Positions 21,536 to 29,449 of a DNA stretch of 32,490 nt are shown here, one piece after another. Made by a program: the position numbers and the translations under genes. Numbering within the stretch: position 1 is the stretch's first letter; every line of letters begins with the position of its first letter. The DNA comes from Candidatus Yanofskybacteria bacterium RIFCSPLOWO2_01_FULL_49_17 (GTDB lineage: Bacteria > Patescibacteriota > Minisyncoccia > 2-02-FULL-40-12 > GWA2-44-9): the NCBI GenBank assembly GCA_001795695.1, contig MGKO01000007.1, positions 35,978 to 68,467 on the forward strand, read 5' to 3'. The notes beneath the pieces were generated by a model, which saw only the letters and a program-made list of their open reading frames with translations, was not told the DNA's origin and did no database searches.

Positions 21536-22318
21536 ATGCTGTCGGTAATAATTCCCTCCTACAAAGACCCGTTATTGGTAAAGACGATAGATTCGATTTT
21601 AGAAAATTCTGAAGGAGATATAGAGATAATTGCAGTTTTAGACGGATATTGGCCGTCTTTTGAATTAAGGATTGACCCGCGAGTAAGATATATTCACCTA
21701 GGAAGAAACAGGGGGATGCGCGGTGCGATAAACGCCGGAATTTCTGTGTCCCGGGGAGAGTTTATTATGCGAACCGATGAGCACTGCATGTTCGCCAAAG
21801 GATTTGATACGGCCATGACAGGGGCTTGCCAGCCCAACTGGATAATGACCGCCACCAGATATTTTCTAGATCCCTACAAATGGGAAGTGATGGATATTCC
21901 GCCTTTCATTTACGAAAAATTGAAAATTCGTGACGGCAAATTTGAGGGTCAGAGATGGCCCGGTCGGGACAAGGAGCGCAAGAACATGATGATAGACGAG
22001 ACAATGTCAATGCAGGGTTCGGTCTGGGTAATGCCCCGCAAGTGGTGGGACGAGGTCATTGGCGAACTCCAGACCGAAGGTTACGGGCCGCTGATACAGG
22101 ATTCTCACGAAATGGTGTTCAAAACCTGGCAAGCGGGCGGCAAGCTGATGCTGAATAAAAATACCTGGTTTGCCCACAAGCACTACTCATTTACCAGAAC
22201 CCACCAGCAGGGAACGCCGGAAAACCCGGCTAATAACGAAGCGGGGTATAAATATTCCTTGAATAAATGGAAAGATTATTACGAAAAAGTAATTATACCA
22301 AAATGGTTTCAATCATAA
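21536..22318 (+). CDS. GT2-family glycosyltransferase (DxH type) 1
   Basis: GT-A fold sugar transferase, probably acting on a lipid-linked or surface glycan at the cytosolic face. Seen: LSVIIPSYKDPLLVKTIDSIL (nucleotide-sugar side), AVLDGYWPSF, a GMRGAINAGISVSRGEFIM helix, and TDEHCMF, which has DxH rather than the usual DxD. Later WVMPRKWWDEV and 'FKTWQAGGKLMLNKNTWFAHKHY' complete the acceptor side. The DxH motif and FKTW/AH segment are shared with the genes at 22303, 23102 and 30139, so this is one paralogous set. The DxH motif is known in polypeptide GalNAc transferases (GT27). Confidence 0.85.
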   Translation: MLSVIIPSYKDPLLVKTIDSILENSEGDIEIIAVLDGYWPSFELRIDPRVRYIHLGRNRGMRGAINAGISVSRGEFIMRTDEHCMFAKGFDTAMTGACQPNWIMTATRYFLDPYKWEVMDIPPFIYEKLKIRDGKFEGQRWPGRDKERKNMMIDETMSMQGSVWVMPRKWWDEVIGELQTEGYGPLIQDSHEMVFKTWQAGGKLMLNKNTWFAHKHYSFTRTHQQGTPENPANNEAGYKYSLNKWKDYYEKVIIPKWFQS

Positions 22319-23100
22319 TTCCGTCAGCAAAAGACAAAGACCTGCAGCGAACGGTTGATGACTTAAGGAGTAAAGCTCGGGGTGAAATTGAAATTGTCGT
22401 GGTTTTGGACGGCGCTTGGGCTGAAGTTCAAAATGCGGACGTTATTCTTTTTAATGAGAAACGAATAGGAATGCGCGGAAGCATTAATAAGGGAGTAGCC
22501 GCCTCTCACGGCGAATACATTATGAAAATAGATTCTCACTGCATGTTCGGTGAGGGTTACGACCTCAAATTATTAACCGGTATGCAAGATAATTGGGTTG
22601 TCATTCCAAGGCGGTATAAACTGGACACTGATAAGTGGGAGATTATGGATGAACCGCCCATAGATTATGAAAAGCTTTTTATAGACAGGCCGGATAAAAT
22701 AGGAGGGGTGTATTGGACGGGGCGGAGGATCCAAAGAGCCGATGTGATGATTGACGAGACCATGGTATTTCAGGGCTCCTGCTGGCTTATGTCGCGCAAG
22801 CACTGGGACTGGCTAGGCGGATTACAAGAAGAAGGTTACGGCACATTCACCCAAGAGCCGATAGAGATCGCTTTGAAAACTTGGCTCGGCGGAGGCCAAG
22901 TGATGGTCAACAAACTGACTTGGTATGCCCACAAGCACAGGAAATTCGGCAGGACAGTTTCTCCTTGCCCAAGCAAAGAAACGGAGATGGGCAATTTATA
23001 TTCTAAAGATTTCTGGCTTAACAACCGCTGGGACAAGAGAATACATGACCTCAAGTGGCTATTTGATAGATTCGGTCTTAAATATAATCCGGCAAAATAA
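22303..23100 (+). CDS. GT2-family glycosyltransferase (DxH type) 2
   Basis: Begins MVSIIIPSAKDKDLQRTVDDL; ATG 22303 is chosen over a longer frame from 22267 because it gives the family start and matches its paralogs. Motifs: VVLDGAWAEV, GMRGSINKGVAASHGEYIMK, DSHCMF (DxH), WLMSRKHWDWL, 'LKTWLGGGQVMVNKLTWYAHKHRKF'. It overlaps the previous gene by 16 bases. It is closest in sequence to 21536 and 23102; the three in a row look like a tandem expansion that now may add different sugars or linkages. Confidence 0.87.
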   Translation: MVSIIIPSAKDKDLQRTVDDLRSKARGEIEIVVVLDGAWAEVQNADVILFNEKRIGMRGSINKGVAASHGEYIMKIDSHCMFGEGYDLKLLTGMQDNWVVIPRRYKLDTDKWEIMDEPPIDYEKLFIDRPDKIGGVYWTGRRIQRADVMIDETMVFQGSCWLMSRKHWDWLGGLQEEGYGTFTQEPIEIALKTWLGGGQVMVNKLTWYAHKHRKFGRTVSPCPSKETEMGNLYSKDFWLNNRWDKRIHDLKWLFDRFGLKYNPAK

Positions 23101-23101
23101 A

Positions 23102-23998
23102 ATGATTTCAGTAATAATACCGTCAAGAAGCGAGTTGTATCTGCAGAAAACCGTGGATGATGTTTTAAATAAGGCGAGGGGGGAGATAGAGGTAATTGTT
23201 GTGCTGGATGGTTATTGGCCTAAAGCGCCGTTAAAAGACGATAAGCGTGTTGTCATAATACATCACGGAGAATTAAGTTCAAATTTTGGGCTAAGGACAA
23301 GCGTAAATAGGGGTGTGGCAGTTTCCAAGGGTGAATACATAATGAAGATCGACGACCATTCCGCTCTTGATGAAGGGTTTGACATAAAGCTGACTGCCGA
23401 CTGCGAGGATAATTGGGTAGTTGTTCCCAGATTATATTCATTGAAAGACGAGGGATGGACCAAGGACGAAAACGGAAGAGCCACGTTTGACGCCGGCCAT
23501 GTGACATATCCTCCGACGGAAGGAACGCTGTCGGGGAAGCCCTGGAAATGGTGGAATGAGAACAGAAAGGACATCTTGATTGATGATTGCATGTTATCGG
23601 CCGGAGCGTGTTATTTTATGAAGCGGAGCCATTGGAACCAACTTGGTTTGTTTGACGAAAAAAATTATGGGGCCTTTCCGTCTCTTGAAAATCTGGAGGT
23701 GTGTCTTAAAACATGGCTTTCAGGCGGCAGAGTGGTGACAAATAAAAAAACATGGTGTGCCCACAGGTGGGGAGAAAGGGGACCGAAAAATAAGGGGTGG
23801 AATTATTCTAACGGCCAGATAAGAAAATCAAAAGAGAATAGGGTTGCGGCTGTAAAATATACTAACGATTTCTGGTTGAATAACCGATGGCCGGACAGAG
23901 TTCACGATTTTGAATGGGTGATTAATAAATTCTGGCCGGTTCCGGGCTGGCCCGATAACTGGAAAGAAGAAATAAAAAAATGGCCGGGTTTAATATAA
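23102..23998 (+). CDS. GT2-family glycosyltransferase (DxH type) 3
   Basis: Starts MISVIIPSRSELYLQKTVDDVL at 23102; a frame running back to 22925 overlaps the previous gene and is not used. Motifs: VVLDGYWPKAP, LRTSVNRGVAVSKGEYIMK, DDHSALD (DxH), ACYFMKRSHWNQLG, LKTWLSGGRVVTNKKTWCAHRWG. A longer C-terminal end (RVHDFEWVINKFWPVPGWPDNW) is shared with the gene at 30139. Probable transferase in the same glycan pathway. Confidence 0.88.
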   Translation: MISVIIPSRSELYLQKTVDDVLNKARGEIEVIVVLDGYWPKAPLKDDKRVVIIHHGELSSNFGLRTSVNRGVAVSKGEYIMKIDDHSALDEGFDIKLTADCEDNWVVVPRLYSLKDEGWTKDENGRATFDAGHVTYPPTEGTLSGKPWKWWNENRKDILIDDCMLSAGACYFMKRSHWNQLGLFDEKNYGAFPSLENLEVCLKTWLSGGRVVTNKKTWCAHRWGERGPKNKGWNYSNGQIRKSKENRVAAVKYTNDFWLNNRWPDRVHDFEWVINKFWPVPGWPDNWKEEIKKWPGLI

Positions 23999-24002
23999 AA
24001 AT

Positions 24003-24497
24003 ATGAGCAAACCAGTAATAGAATGGGCAACCCACCTGCCTTTGTTGGTGAGGATGTTTGATAAAACAGAAGGAGATGTTTTGGAGTTGGGCATGGGATA
24101 TTTTTCTACCATGATATTAAAATGGTTGTGTGAAATGAGCGGAAGAACCCTGTATTCTTACGAAAGCAATAAAGAGTGGTACGGCCAGGTGGTAAAAGAA
24201 GACCCCAAGCCATTTCATAAAATTATTTTTTGTTCTGATTGGGCGAGCGCAGATATAGAACGCCACTGGGGTCTTGTCTTTATAGACCATAGTCCTTTGA
24301 GGAAAAGACACATTGATATAAAACGGCTAGCCAATCATGCTGATGTTATTGTCATACACGATACCCAGCCGGAAAGCGATAAATATTATAACTACAGCAA
24401 GATTTTCCCATTATTTAAATACCGTCTGGATTTCACTAAATTTAAGCCATGGACGAGCGCGGTTAGTAATTTTATAGATGTTTCAAAACTGGGATAA
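24003..24497 (+). CDS. SAM-dependent methyltransferase-like protein
   Basis: A 164-residue class I methyltransferase fold: LELGMGYFSTMIL resembles the glycine-rich SAM loop (motif I), SYESNKEWY follows, and WGLVFIDHSP corresponds to the acidic motif IV. The C-terminal part VIVIHDTQPE is like the TylF/CmcI-type members. The family methylates small molecules or sugars; here a glycan sugar is the likely substrate by context. It ends at the edge of the inverted-repeat element 24497-24624. Confidence 0.7.
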   Translation: MSKPVIEWATHLPLLVRMFDKTEGDVLELGMGYFSTMILKWLCEMSGRTLYSYESNKEWYGQVVKEDPKPFHKIIFCSDWASADIERHWGLVFIDHSPLRKRHIDIKRLANHADVIVIHDTQPESDKYYNYSKIFPLFKYRLDFTKFKPWTSAVSNFIDVSKLG

Positions 24498-24624
24498 TCC
24501 CACACATAACAAAGACCAGAAATAAATATTTAAAATGCTATGACTCACAATCTTAATAATCGTTTAAATATTAAAGCAAAGTTCTGCATGTCTTTGCAAT
24601 ATGCATCTTTGTTATGTGTGGGAT
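24497..24624. repeat. Inverted-repeat element between two methyltransferase genes
   Basis: ATCCCACACATAACAAAGA (24497-24515) and its exact complement (24606-24624), 19 bp. The inside holds hairpins AATATTTAAA/TTTAAATATT and GCAAAG/CTTTGC. The left arm overlaps the previous stop codon and the right arm contributes the ATG of the next gene (GGGATGAAA), exactly as at the right end of the GIY-YIG element. Confidence 0.88.
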
Positions 24625-25144
24625 GAAATTCACTAAATACGAAAAATACGGAGATTACCACTGGCGGCAGTACGAACAAGGACACGGATATAAAATTCAT
24701 GCCGACAAAGTTAAAAATTGGGTTAAAGAGAAGAAGGTGCTTGATGTGGGAGCCGGAGACGGATTAATTACTTACCTGCTGGGGGCAAAAGGAATTGATA
24801 ATGAACCGACAGGGGTTATGTTAGCCCAAAAAAGAGGCGCGAACGTTGTTTTAGGAGATGCTTATTCCTTACCAAATGAAGAATTTGAAGCCGTTACCAT
24901 GATAGATGTTTTGGAACATTTGGAATTCCCTGATAAGGCCCTTCAAGAAGCAGGAAGGGTAGCAGAATACTTATATGTAACCACGCCAGTAAAAGGAAAA
25001 AGAAAGGGGAGATTCCATTATCAGGAATGGACGTCCAAAGAGTTGAATGAATTAGTAGAGAAAAATGGTTTTATGCTTCAAGAAATGGAGATAGTTGAGC
25101 CGCCGGCAAACACTATATATGCTAAGTTCAAAAGGATTACATAA
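24623..25144 (+). CDS. SAM-dependent methyltransferase (Methyltransf_11/23-like)
   Basis: A 173-residue class I methyltransferase. Seen: VLDVGAGDGLITYLLG (motif I), EAVTMIDVLEHLEFPDKALQEAGRV (the DVLEH motif typical of this family), LYVTTPVKGKRKG and the C-terminal FHYQEWTSKELNELVEKNGF. It probably methylates a sugar or lipid-linked intermediate of the surface glycan. The ATG at 24623 lies in the right arm of the inverted-repeat element; a GTG at 24614 is in frame. It is followed by the deacetylase gene after 3 bases. Confidence 0.88.
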   Translation: MKFTKYEKYGDYHWRQYEQGHGYKIHADKVKNWVKEKKVLDVGAGDGLITYLLGAKGIDNEPTGVMLAQKRGANVVLGDAYSLPNEEFEAVTMIDVLEHLEFPDKALQEAGRVAEYLYVTTPVKGKRKGRFHYQEWTSKELNELVEKNGFMLQEMEIVEPPANTIYAKFKRIT

Positions 25145-25147
25145 ATT

Positions 25148-25762
25148 ATGAAAGTTTGTCTTGATCTCCACGATTTCAGTATCGTAAATAACCGTCTGGA
25201 GCTTTTGTTGAAATTAAAGGAGCGTTTTCCCGGATTTAAAATTTCTCTTTTTACCGTCGCTACGGACATAAGCGCGGATTGGGGACCGTTTTGTATCCGC
25301 GGGGATTTTTTAAAGGAAATTAAAAAGCATCTGGATTGGATTCAAATAATCCCGCACGGTTTAACTCACAACAAAGAGCTGGAATTCTGCGATTACGATA
25401 CTTTTAAGGATAAAATTATACCGGCAATAAAAGATGCTTTTGACAGAGATGGATTGCCTTTTGAAAAAGGTTTCTGCGCTCCTCATTGGAGGTGGAGCGA
25501 AGGAGTAGTCAGGGCGTTGGATGAAGAAGGATGGTGGGGAGCGGTAGACAGAAATCAGCCGAACATGCTTTCCACAAAAAAGTTCTACAGATTTTCGCAT
25601 AGTTTGCATGAGCCGTATCACGAGTCGGGAGCCGAAGTGTTAAAGTTACACGGACATGTTTACGGACTCAAAAATGATTTAGGCAAATGTCTTGCCGGTC
25701 TTTTGAAATTACCCCAATCGGCCGAGTGGCATTTTGTAACAGAGTTTTTAGAATCCCGTTAG
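25148..25762 (+). CDS. Polysaccharide deacetylase-like protein (NodB/DUF2334 type)
   Basis: A 204-residue protein that fits the NodB-homology (CE4) fold in outline: VCLDLHDFS (motif 1, with LHD in place of TFDD), PHGLTHNKE (HxxxH-type metal motif 2), and GFCAPHWRW (motif 3, the [RK]xPxG-like segment). KLHGHVYGL may be the last motif. It could remove N-acetyl groups from a glycan, or act on another carbohydrate. The first motif keeps one acidic residue less than the canonical form. Its stop codon is supplied by the left repeat of the GIY-YIG element, so its natural C-terminus may have been different. Confidence 0.7.
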   Translation: MKVCLDLHDFSIVNNRLELLLKLKERFPGFKISLFTVATDISADWGPFCIRGDFLKEIKKHLDWIQIIPHGLTHNKELEFCDYDTFKDKIIPAIKDAFDRDGLPFEKGFCAPHWRWSEGVVRALDEEGWWGAVDRNQPNMLSTKKFYRFSHSLHEPYHESGAEVLKLHGHVYGLKNDLGKCLAGLLKLPQSAEWHFVTEFLESR

Positions 25763-26034
25763 AGCCAATATGTACTATTATGTCTATGTATTACAGAGTA
25801 AAAAGGACAAGTGCCATTATACTGGCTTTACGGTGGATATACGGAAGCGCCTTAAAGAACATAATGAAGGGTTATATGAATCGTGGACAAAAGGAAGAGG
25901 ACCGTTTGAACTAATATATTGCGAAATGTGTAAAAATAAAGAAGATGCGAGAAAAAGAGAAACATATCTTAAAACCGGCATGGGTAAGCGCTACTTGAAA
26001 AACAGGTTAAGGCGCTTCCTGGCTCTAACGGGAT
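25753..26034 (+). mobile_element. GIY-YIG element bounded by 14-bp inverted repeats
   Basis: ATCCCGTTAGAGCC (25753-25766) and GGCTCTAACGGGAT (26021-26034) are perfect inverted repeats that enclose a single gene, a small GIY-YIG nuclease. The gene starts 3 bases after the left repeat and its last codons (LALTG, stop) run through the right one. Element length is 282 bases. The termini are like those of the empty elements at 17171 and 21424 (ATCCCGTTAGAAGT), differing only at positions 12-13. No target duplication is evident to me. Whether it moves is inferred. Confidence 0.75.
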
Positions 26035-26036
26035 GA
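25770..26036 (+). CDS. GIY-YIG nuclease family protein (URI type)
   Basis: An 88-residue single-domain GIY-YIG protein. YYVYVLQSKKDKCHYTG holds the GIY-like VYV and the YIG-like YTG. RKRLKEHN follows with the catalytic arginine, and RETYLKTGMG has the metal-binding glutamate. The active-site residues are all present, so it should cut DNA. Small members of this YhbQ/URI group are abundant in this bacterial group, but their role is not established. Here the gene is the only content of an element with terminal inverted repeats, and its stop codon (TGA 26034-26036) overlaps the next gene's ATG. Confidence 0.92.
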   Translation: MYYYVYVLQSKKDKCHYTGFTVDIRKRLKEHNEGLYESWTKGRGPFELIYCEMCKNKEDARKRETYLKTGMGKRYLKNRLRRFLALTG

Positions 26037-26725
26037 AACCAGCTATAATCTACTATACTTCAAACCGGGAAAACGAAGAGTTTGAGCAAAAAATCAGGGA
26101 TAATATCTTGAATATTTGTGGCGGCATACCGATTGTTTCCGTGTCCCAAAAACCAATAGATTTCGGGAAGAATATCTGCATCGGCGAGGTTGGCGTCAAT
26201 GACGACAATCTTTTTAGGCAGGTGCAAATAGCTTGTCAAAATACAGATGCCGATTATGTTATAACGACAGAAGCGGATGTCATTTATCCGGAAGATTATT
26301 TTAAATTTATTCCGTCAAGTTTATCCCAAGTTTACAGAAGCGATAATATGTGGATTTTGTATAAGAGCAAGAGAAGGACCAGGTATTATAAAAAAGAATA
26401 TTCTGAAGGTGGCCAGGTAATCGGAAGAGAGTTTTACTTATCCATACTTGAAAAAGCGCTTAAGAATCTGCCCTTGTGGAACCCGCTTGTGTATAAAAAT
26501 GGCGCTTGTCTGGATTGTCCGGATCACCAAGGACCGGTTAACAAAATAAGAAACCCATTTACTTACAGCCGGATAAAATGGCAATATTTCCACACAGACC
26601 CGATCATAAGCGTAAAGACAAACAAGGGATTGAGATCTTATGGCGGAAGAGCTTCAGAATACAGAGGCGACTTACCAGTTTGGGGAAATTGCGAAAACCT
26701 AAAGCAAAGATTTGGAATTTTATGA
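26033..26725 (+). CDS. Glycosyltransferase-like protein, 'FGKNI' family 1
   Basis: A 230-residue protein, IIYYTSNRENEEFEQKIRDN then VSQKPIDFGKNICIG, with TEADVIYPEDYF in the position of a metal-binding acidic motif. It resembles the proteins at 28182 and 29449 (VSxKPxDFGKNI, [TC]ExDxxY). The layout is like a GT-A glycosyltransferase, but I cannot give a family. The ATG lies within the right repeat of the GIY-YIG element (GGGATGAAACC). It overlaps the next gene by ATGA. Confidence 0.65.
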   Translation: MKPAIIYYTSNRENEEFEQKIRDNILNICGGIPIVSVSQKPIDFGKNICIGEVGVNDDNLFRQVQIACQNTDADYVITTEADVIYPEDYFKFIPSSLSQVYRSDNMWILYKSKRRTRYYKKEYSEGGQVIGREFYLSILEKALKNLPLWNPLVYKNGACLDCPDHQGPVNKIRNPFTYSRIKWQYFHTDPIISVKTNKGLRSYGGRASEYRGDLPVWGNCENLKQRFGIL

Positions 26726-27573
26726 TAAATTACATGCTCTCATTTTTTGCAAAACATTCTTTTTTGGCCAATCAGAGATTTCCCAAAAGCAAAGATTTGA
26801 CAATAGTAAGATTGTCTTCGGAAATCCGCGCCAAACAAATCGCCGAGTATATCGGTGGCAAATATAATCCAAAAGACGGTTACGAAAACAACACCTGCGT
26901 CTATATTAAGCCGGGAAACGTGGACAGAATTCGCGATACGGATTACGTGGATTTTTCCGACGGTTTATATACAGGGCTTCTTGAGAAACTGAAACAAAGA
27001 CCTCAAATTAAGGTCCTCGCACACTCAACCCATCTATATAAGTATCTTAAAGACAGATTACCGAACGAAATTATTTACCTCCCCCAGCAACACCTTAACT
27101 GGGAAAGAGCCAAAAGGGACAGGAAAGAAGTGACAACCGGCGGGTATATAGGCAGTTCTTCGTCGATTTCAATAAAATTAAATACGGAAGTAAAAGAGGC
27201 TTTGGAGAAAATAGGGATGGATTACGTAATGTGCTATAACTGGAGGAGTAGGGAAGACGCGATAAATTTTTATAAAGGAATAGATTTCTTAGTTGTATAT
27301 GGCTATGGAAATTCCGATAAAAATAATCCGTGTGCCCAGCCAACCAAAATGATAAACGCCGCGTCGTTTGGGATACCTTCATTTGCGAGTTGGCAAGTTG
27401 GGTATGAGGAATTTGAGGACTATTATATGCGGTTTAAAACCATGGATGACCTGGTGGAGGAGGTACAAAAACTTAAAGATAATATTTATTACGACAAATA
27501 TGCGGAAAAGATAATCAAAAAAGCCGAGGAGTATCATATCAGCAAGATTGCCGAACTATATAAAAAACTATGA
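26722..27573 (+). CDS. Glycosyltransferase-like protein (GT-B type, tentative)
   Basis: A 283-residue protein starting MINYMLSFFAKHSFLANQRF at 26722 (ATGA overlap with the previous stop); the longer frame from 26578 is a shadow of that gene. Features are KVLAHSTHLYKYLKDRLPNEIIYLPQQHLNW, GGYIGSSSSISIKLNTEV, and a C-terminal NPCAQPTKMINAASFGIPSFASW like the nucleotide-sugar binding part of GT-B enzymes ('KxxxAxxxGxPxIA'). A transferase role is likely from this motif and the context but unproven. Confidence 0.65.
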   Translation: MINYMLSFFAKHSFLANQRFPKSKDLTIVRLSSEIRAKQIAEYIGGKYNPKDGYENNTCVYIKPGNVDRIRDTDYVDFSDGLYTGLLEKLKQRPQIKVLAHSTHLYKYLKDRLPNEIIYLPQQHLNWERAKRDRKEVTTGGYIGSSSSISIKLNTEVKEALEKIGMDYVMCYNWRSREDAINFYKGIDFLVVYGYGNSDKNNPCAQPTKMINAASFGIPSFASWQVGYEEFEDYYMRFKTMDDLVEEVQKLKDNIYYDKYAEKIIKKAEEYHISKIAELYKKL

Positions 27574-28175
27574 AAATAATAGACGAACTTAATTTACCCG
27601 GACAACAAGTGGAGATCCCTGATTGCACTAGAGATGATTTGCCAGAATTTTTTAAAGAAATGGGATACAAAGTCGGAGCGGAAATTGGCGTTTATACTGG
27701 CGGTTTTTCAGAAACATTGTGTAAGGTTGGTTTAAAGTTATATCCTATTGACCCATGGCGACTTTATCCTGATTATCAAAAAAATACACATTGTAGCCAA
27801 GGGGAAATGGAAAAGCAGTATGAAATGGTAAAAAAGAGAATGGCTTCTTATGACTGCGTGATTATGCGCAAAACATCAATGGAGGCGATAAAGGATTTTA
27901 AGGATGGAAGTCTGGACTTTGTTTATATAGACAGCAACCATAGTTTTAAATATATTGCTGAAGATATTTGGGAATGGTCAAAGAAAGTCAAAAAAGGCGG
28001 GATAATTTCCGGGCATGACTATTGGGATGGGAATCGTCCATTTTATTGCAATGTTAAGACGGTGGTTGATGCATATACTAAAGCTGCCCGGCTGGATAAG
28101 TGGTATATTTTGGGGAAGCAATTTAACGGCAAGGGGGACAAAATCAGAAGTTGGTTTTGGTTTAATCCTAAATAA
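27570..28175 (+). CDS. Class I methyltransferase, paralog A
   Basis: A 201-residue Methyltransf_24-type protein (TylF-like). Motifs: CTRDDLPEFFKEMGYKVGAEIGVYTGGFSETL (SAM loop EIGVYTG), LYPIDPWR, LDFVYIDSNHSFKYIAEDIW (metal/acidic motif IDSNH), GGIISGHDYWD. It is strikingly similar to the gene at 28847, the second copy. It overlaps the preceding gene by ATGA. It probably O-methylates a sugar in the glycan. Confidence 0.88.
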   Translation: MKIIDELNLPGQQVEIPDCTRDDLPEFFKEMGYKVGAEIGVYTGGFSETLCKVGLKLYPIDPWRLYPDYQKNTHCSQGEMEKQYEMVKKRMASYDCVIMRKTSMEAIKDFKDGSLDFVYIDSNHSFKYIAEDIWEWSKKVKKGGIISGHDYWDGNRPFYCNVKTVVDAYTKAARLDKWYILGKQFNGKGDKIRSWFWFNPK

Positions 28176-28181
28176 TCCAAC

Positions 28182-28850
28182 ATGAAAGATATCACGATAA
28201 TATTCACAACCTATAATAAAGTACCAAAAGAGTGGGCAAAATACCACAAAGAAGTTTTGTTGGAAGCAATAGGCGACGCTCCAGTCATCAGTGTGACCAA
28301 AGAATCGACAGATTGGGGAGTAAATCTTTTACAAGATGAATACGGTATAGACAATCTGTTCAGGCAGTTTCTCCGGGCGGCCAAAATAGCTACGACACCA
28401 TATGTGGCAGTTGCCGAGGATGATACTTTATATCCCAAAGAACATTTTGAATATAGACCGCCATTAGACAAGGTTGCCTATGACCTGAATCGGTGGGCAA
28501 TACTGGCTTGGACCAAACCGATGTATTTCCATAAACCGGGTATATGCAATGCTGGAATGATCGCTCCAAGAGAACTTTTAATAAAGGCGATAGAAGAAAG
28601 ATTTAACGGCCGGACTCACCTTCCGGAGATGCTCCAAAAAGAAATAGGCCGCAATGAGTACGAAAAAAGATATGGCATAACCGAAATTCTAACTGCTCCA
28701 TATTATGGTGCCTACCCATTCATAGGTATCTGTCATACTGGATCCGTAGAGATTGATCAGCAGAAGAAGATTAAAAGAGTGTGGCCAGTAAGGGCTTATG
28801 ACATTCCAAAGTGGGGTAGGGCGGAGGAAATAATTAAAAAATTCCAATGA
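28182..28850 (+). CDS. Glycosyltransferase-like protein, 'FGKNI' family 2
   Basis: A 222-residue protein related to those at 26033 and 29449: ITIIFTTYNKVPKEW, VSVTKESTDWGVNLL (equivalent of KPxDFGKN), LFRQFLRAAKIATTPYVAVAEDDTLYPKEHF. EDDTLY is the likely metal-binding acidic motif. The C-terminus (PFIGICHTGSVEIDQQK) is different from its relatives. It forms a unit with the methyltransferase genes on either side, 6 bases after the first and overlapping the second by ATGA. Confidence 0.65.
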   Translation: MKDITIIFTTYNKVPKEWAKYHKEVLLEAIGDAPVISVTKESTDWGVNLLQDEYGIDNLFRQFLRAAKIATTPYVAVAEDDTLYPKEHFEYRPPLDKVAYDLNRWAILAWTKPMYFHKPGICNAGMIAPRELLIKAIEERFNGRTHLPEMLQKEIGRNEYEKRYGITEILTAPYYGAYPFIGICHTGSVEIDQQKKIKRVWPVRAYDIPKWGRAEEIIKKFQ

Positions 28851-29449
28851 AAATTATTGAAGGAATAAAACAAGAAGGGAAGCCGTTTGAAATCCCTGAT
28901 TGCACCAGAGACGATTTACCCGAGTTTTTTAAGGAAATGGGATACAGGGTTGGTGTGGAAATTGGGGTTCAGCGTGGCTATTACACAAAAAGTCTTTGCG
29001 AGGCGGGGCTAAAAGTATATGGAATAGACCCGTGGTTGCGATATGACGATAATCTATTGAGTTTAAAACAATATTTACACGATAAAAATTATGAAGAATC
29101 CAAAGCTACGCTTGCCCCATATGACTGCACCCTCATAAGAAAAACATCCATGGGAGCCATAAAAGATTTTGAAAATGAGAGTTTAGATTTTGTTTACATA
29201 GACGGTAATCATAGTTTTAAATACTTAACTGAAGACATTTTTGAATGGTCGAAAAAAGTGCGTAAGGGTGGTGTGATTTCTGGACACGACTATATCAATC
29301 GTGGGCCAGCAGGGTATTGTGATGTTAAATGGGTGATTGATGCATATACCATGGCTATGAAATTACCTAAATGGTTTATTTTGGGTAGAAAAAAGGCTTT
29401 GTCTGGAGAACGGGCAGATGAATGCAGAAGTTGGTTTTGGATAAAATAA
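28847..29449 (+). CDS. Class I methyltransferase, paralog B
   Basis: A 200-residue duplicate of the gene at 27570: EIPDCTRDDLPEFFKEMGYR, VEIGVQRGYYTKSL, VYGIDPWLRYDD, LDFVYIDGNHSFKYLTEDIF, GGVISGHDYINRG. It keeps all the methyltransferase motifs, so both copies should be active, probably on different positions or sugars. It overlaps 28182-28850 by ATGA and the next gene by one base (TAATG). Confidence 0.88.
   Translation: MKIIEGIKQEGKPFEIPDCTRDDLPEFFKEMGYRVGVEIGVQRGYYTKSLCEAGLKVYGIDPWLRYDDNLLSLKQYLHDKNYEESKATLAPYDCTLIRKTSMGAIKDFENESLDFVYIDGNHSFKYLTEDIFEWSKKVRKGGVISGHDYINRGPAGYCDVKWVIDAYTMAMKLPKWFILGRKKALSGERADECRSWFWIK

Noticed and set aside
22925-23101. Early start of the third GT2 gene
   Set aside because: It lies wholly within the previous gene; the family start SVIIPS is at 23102.
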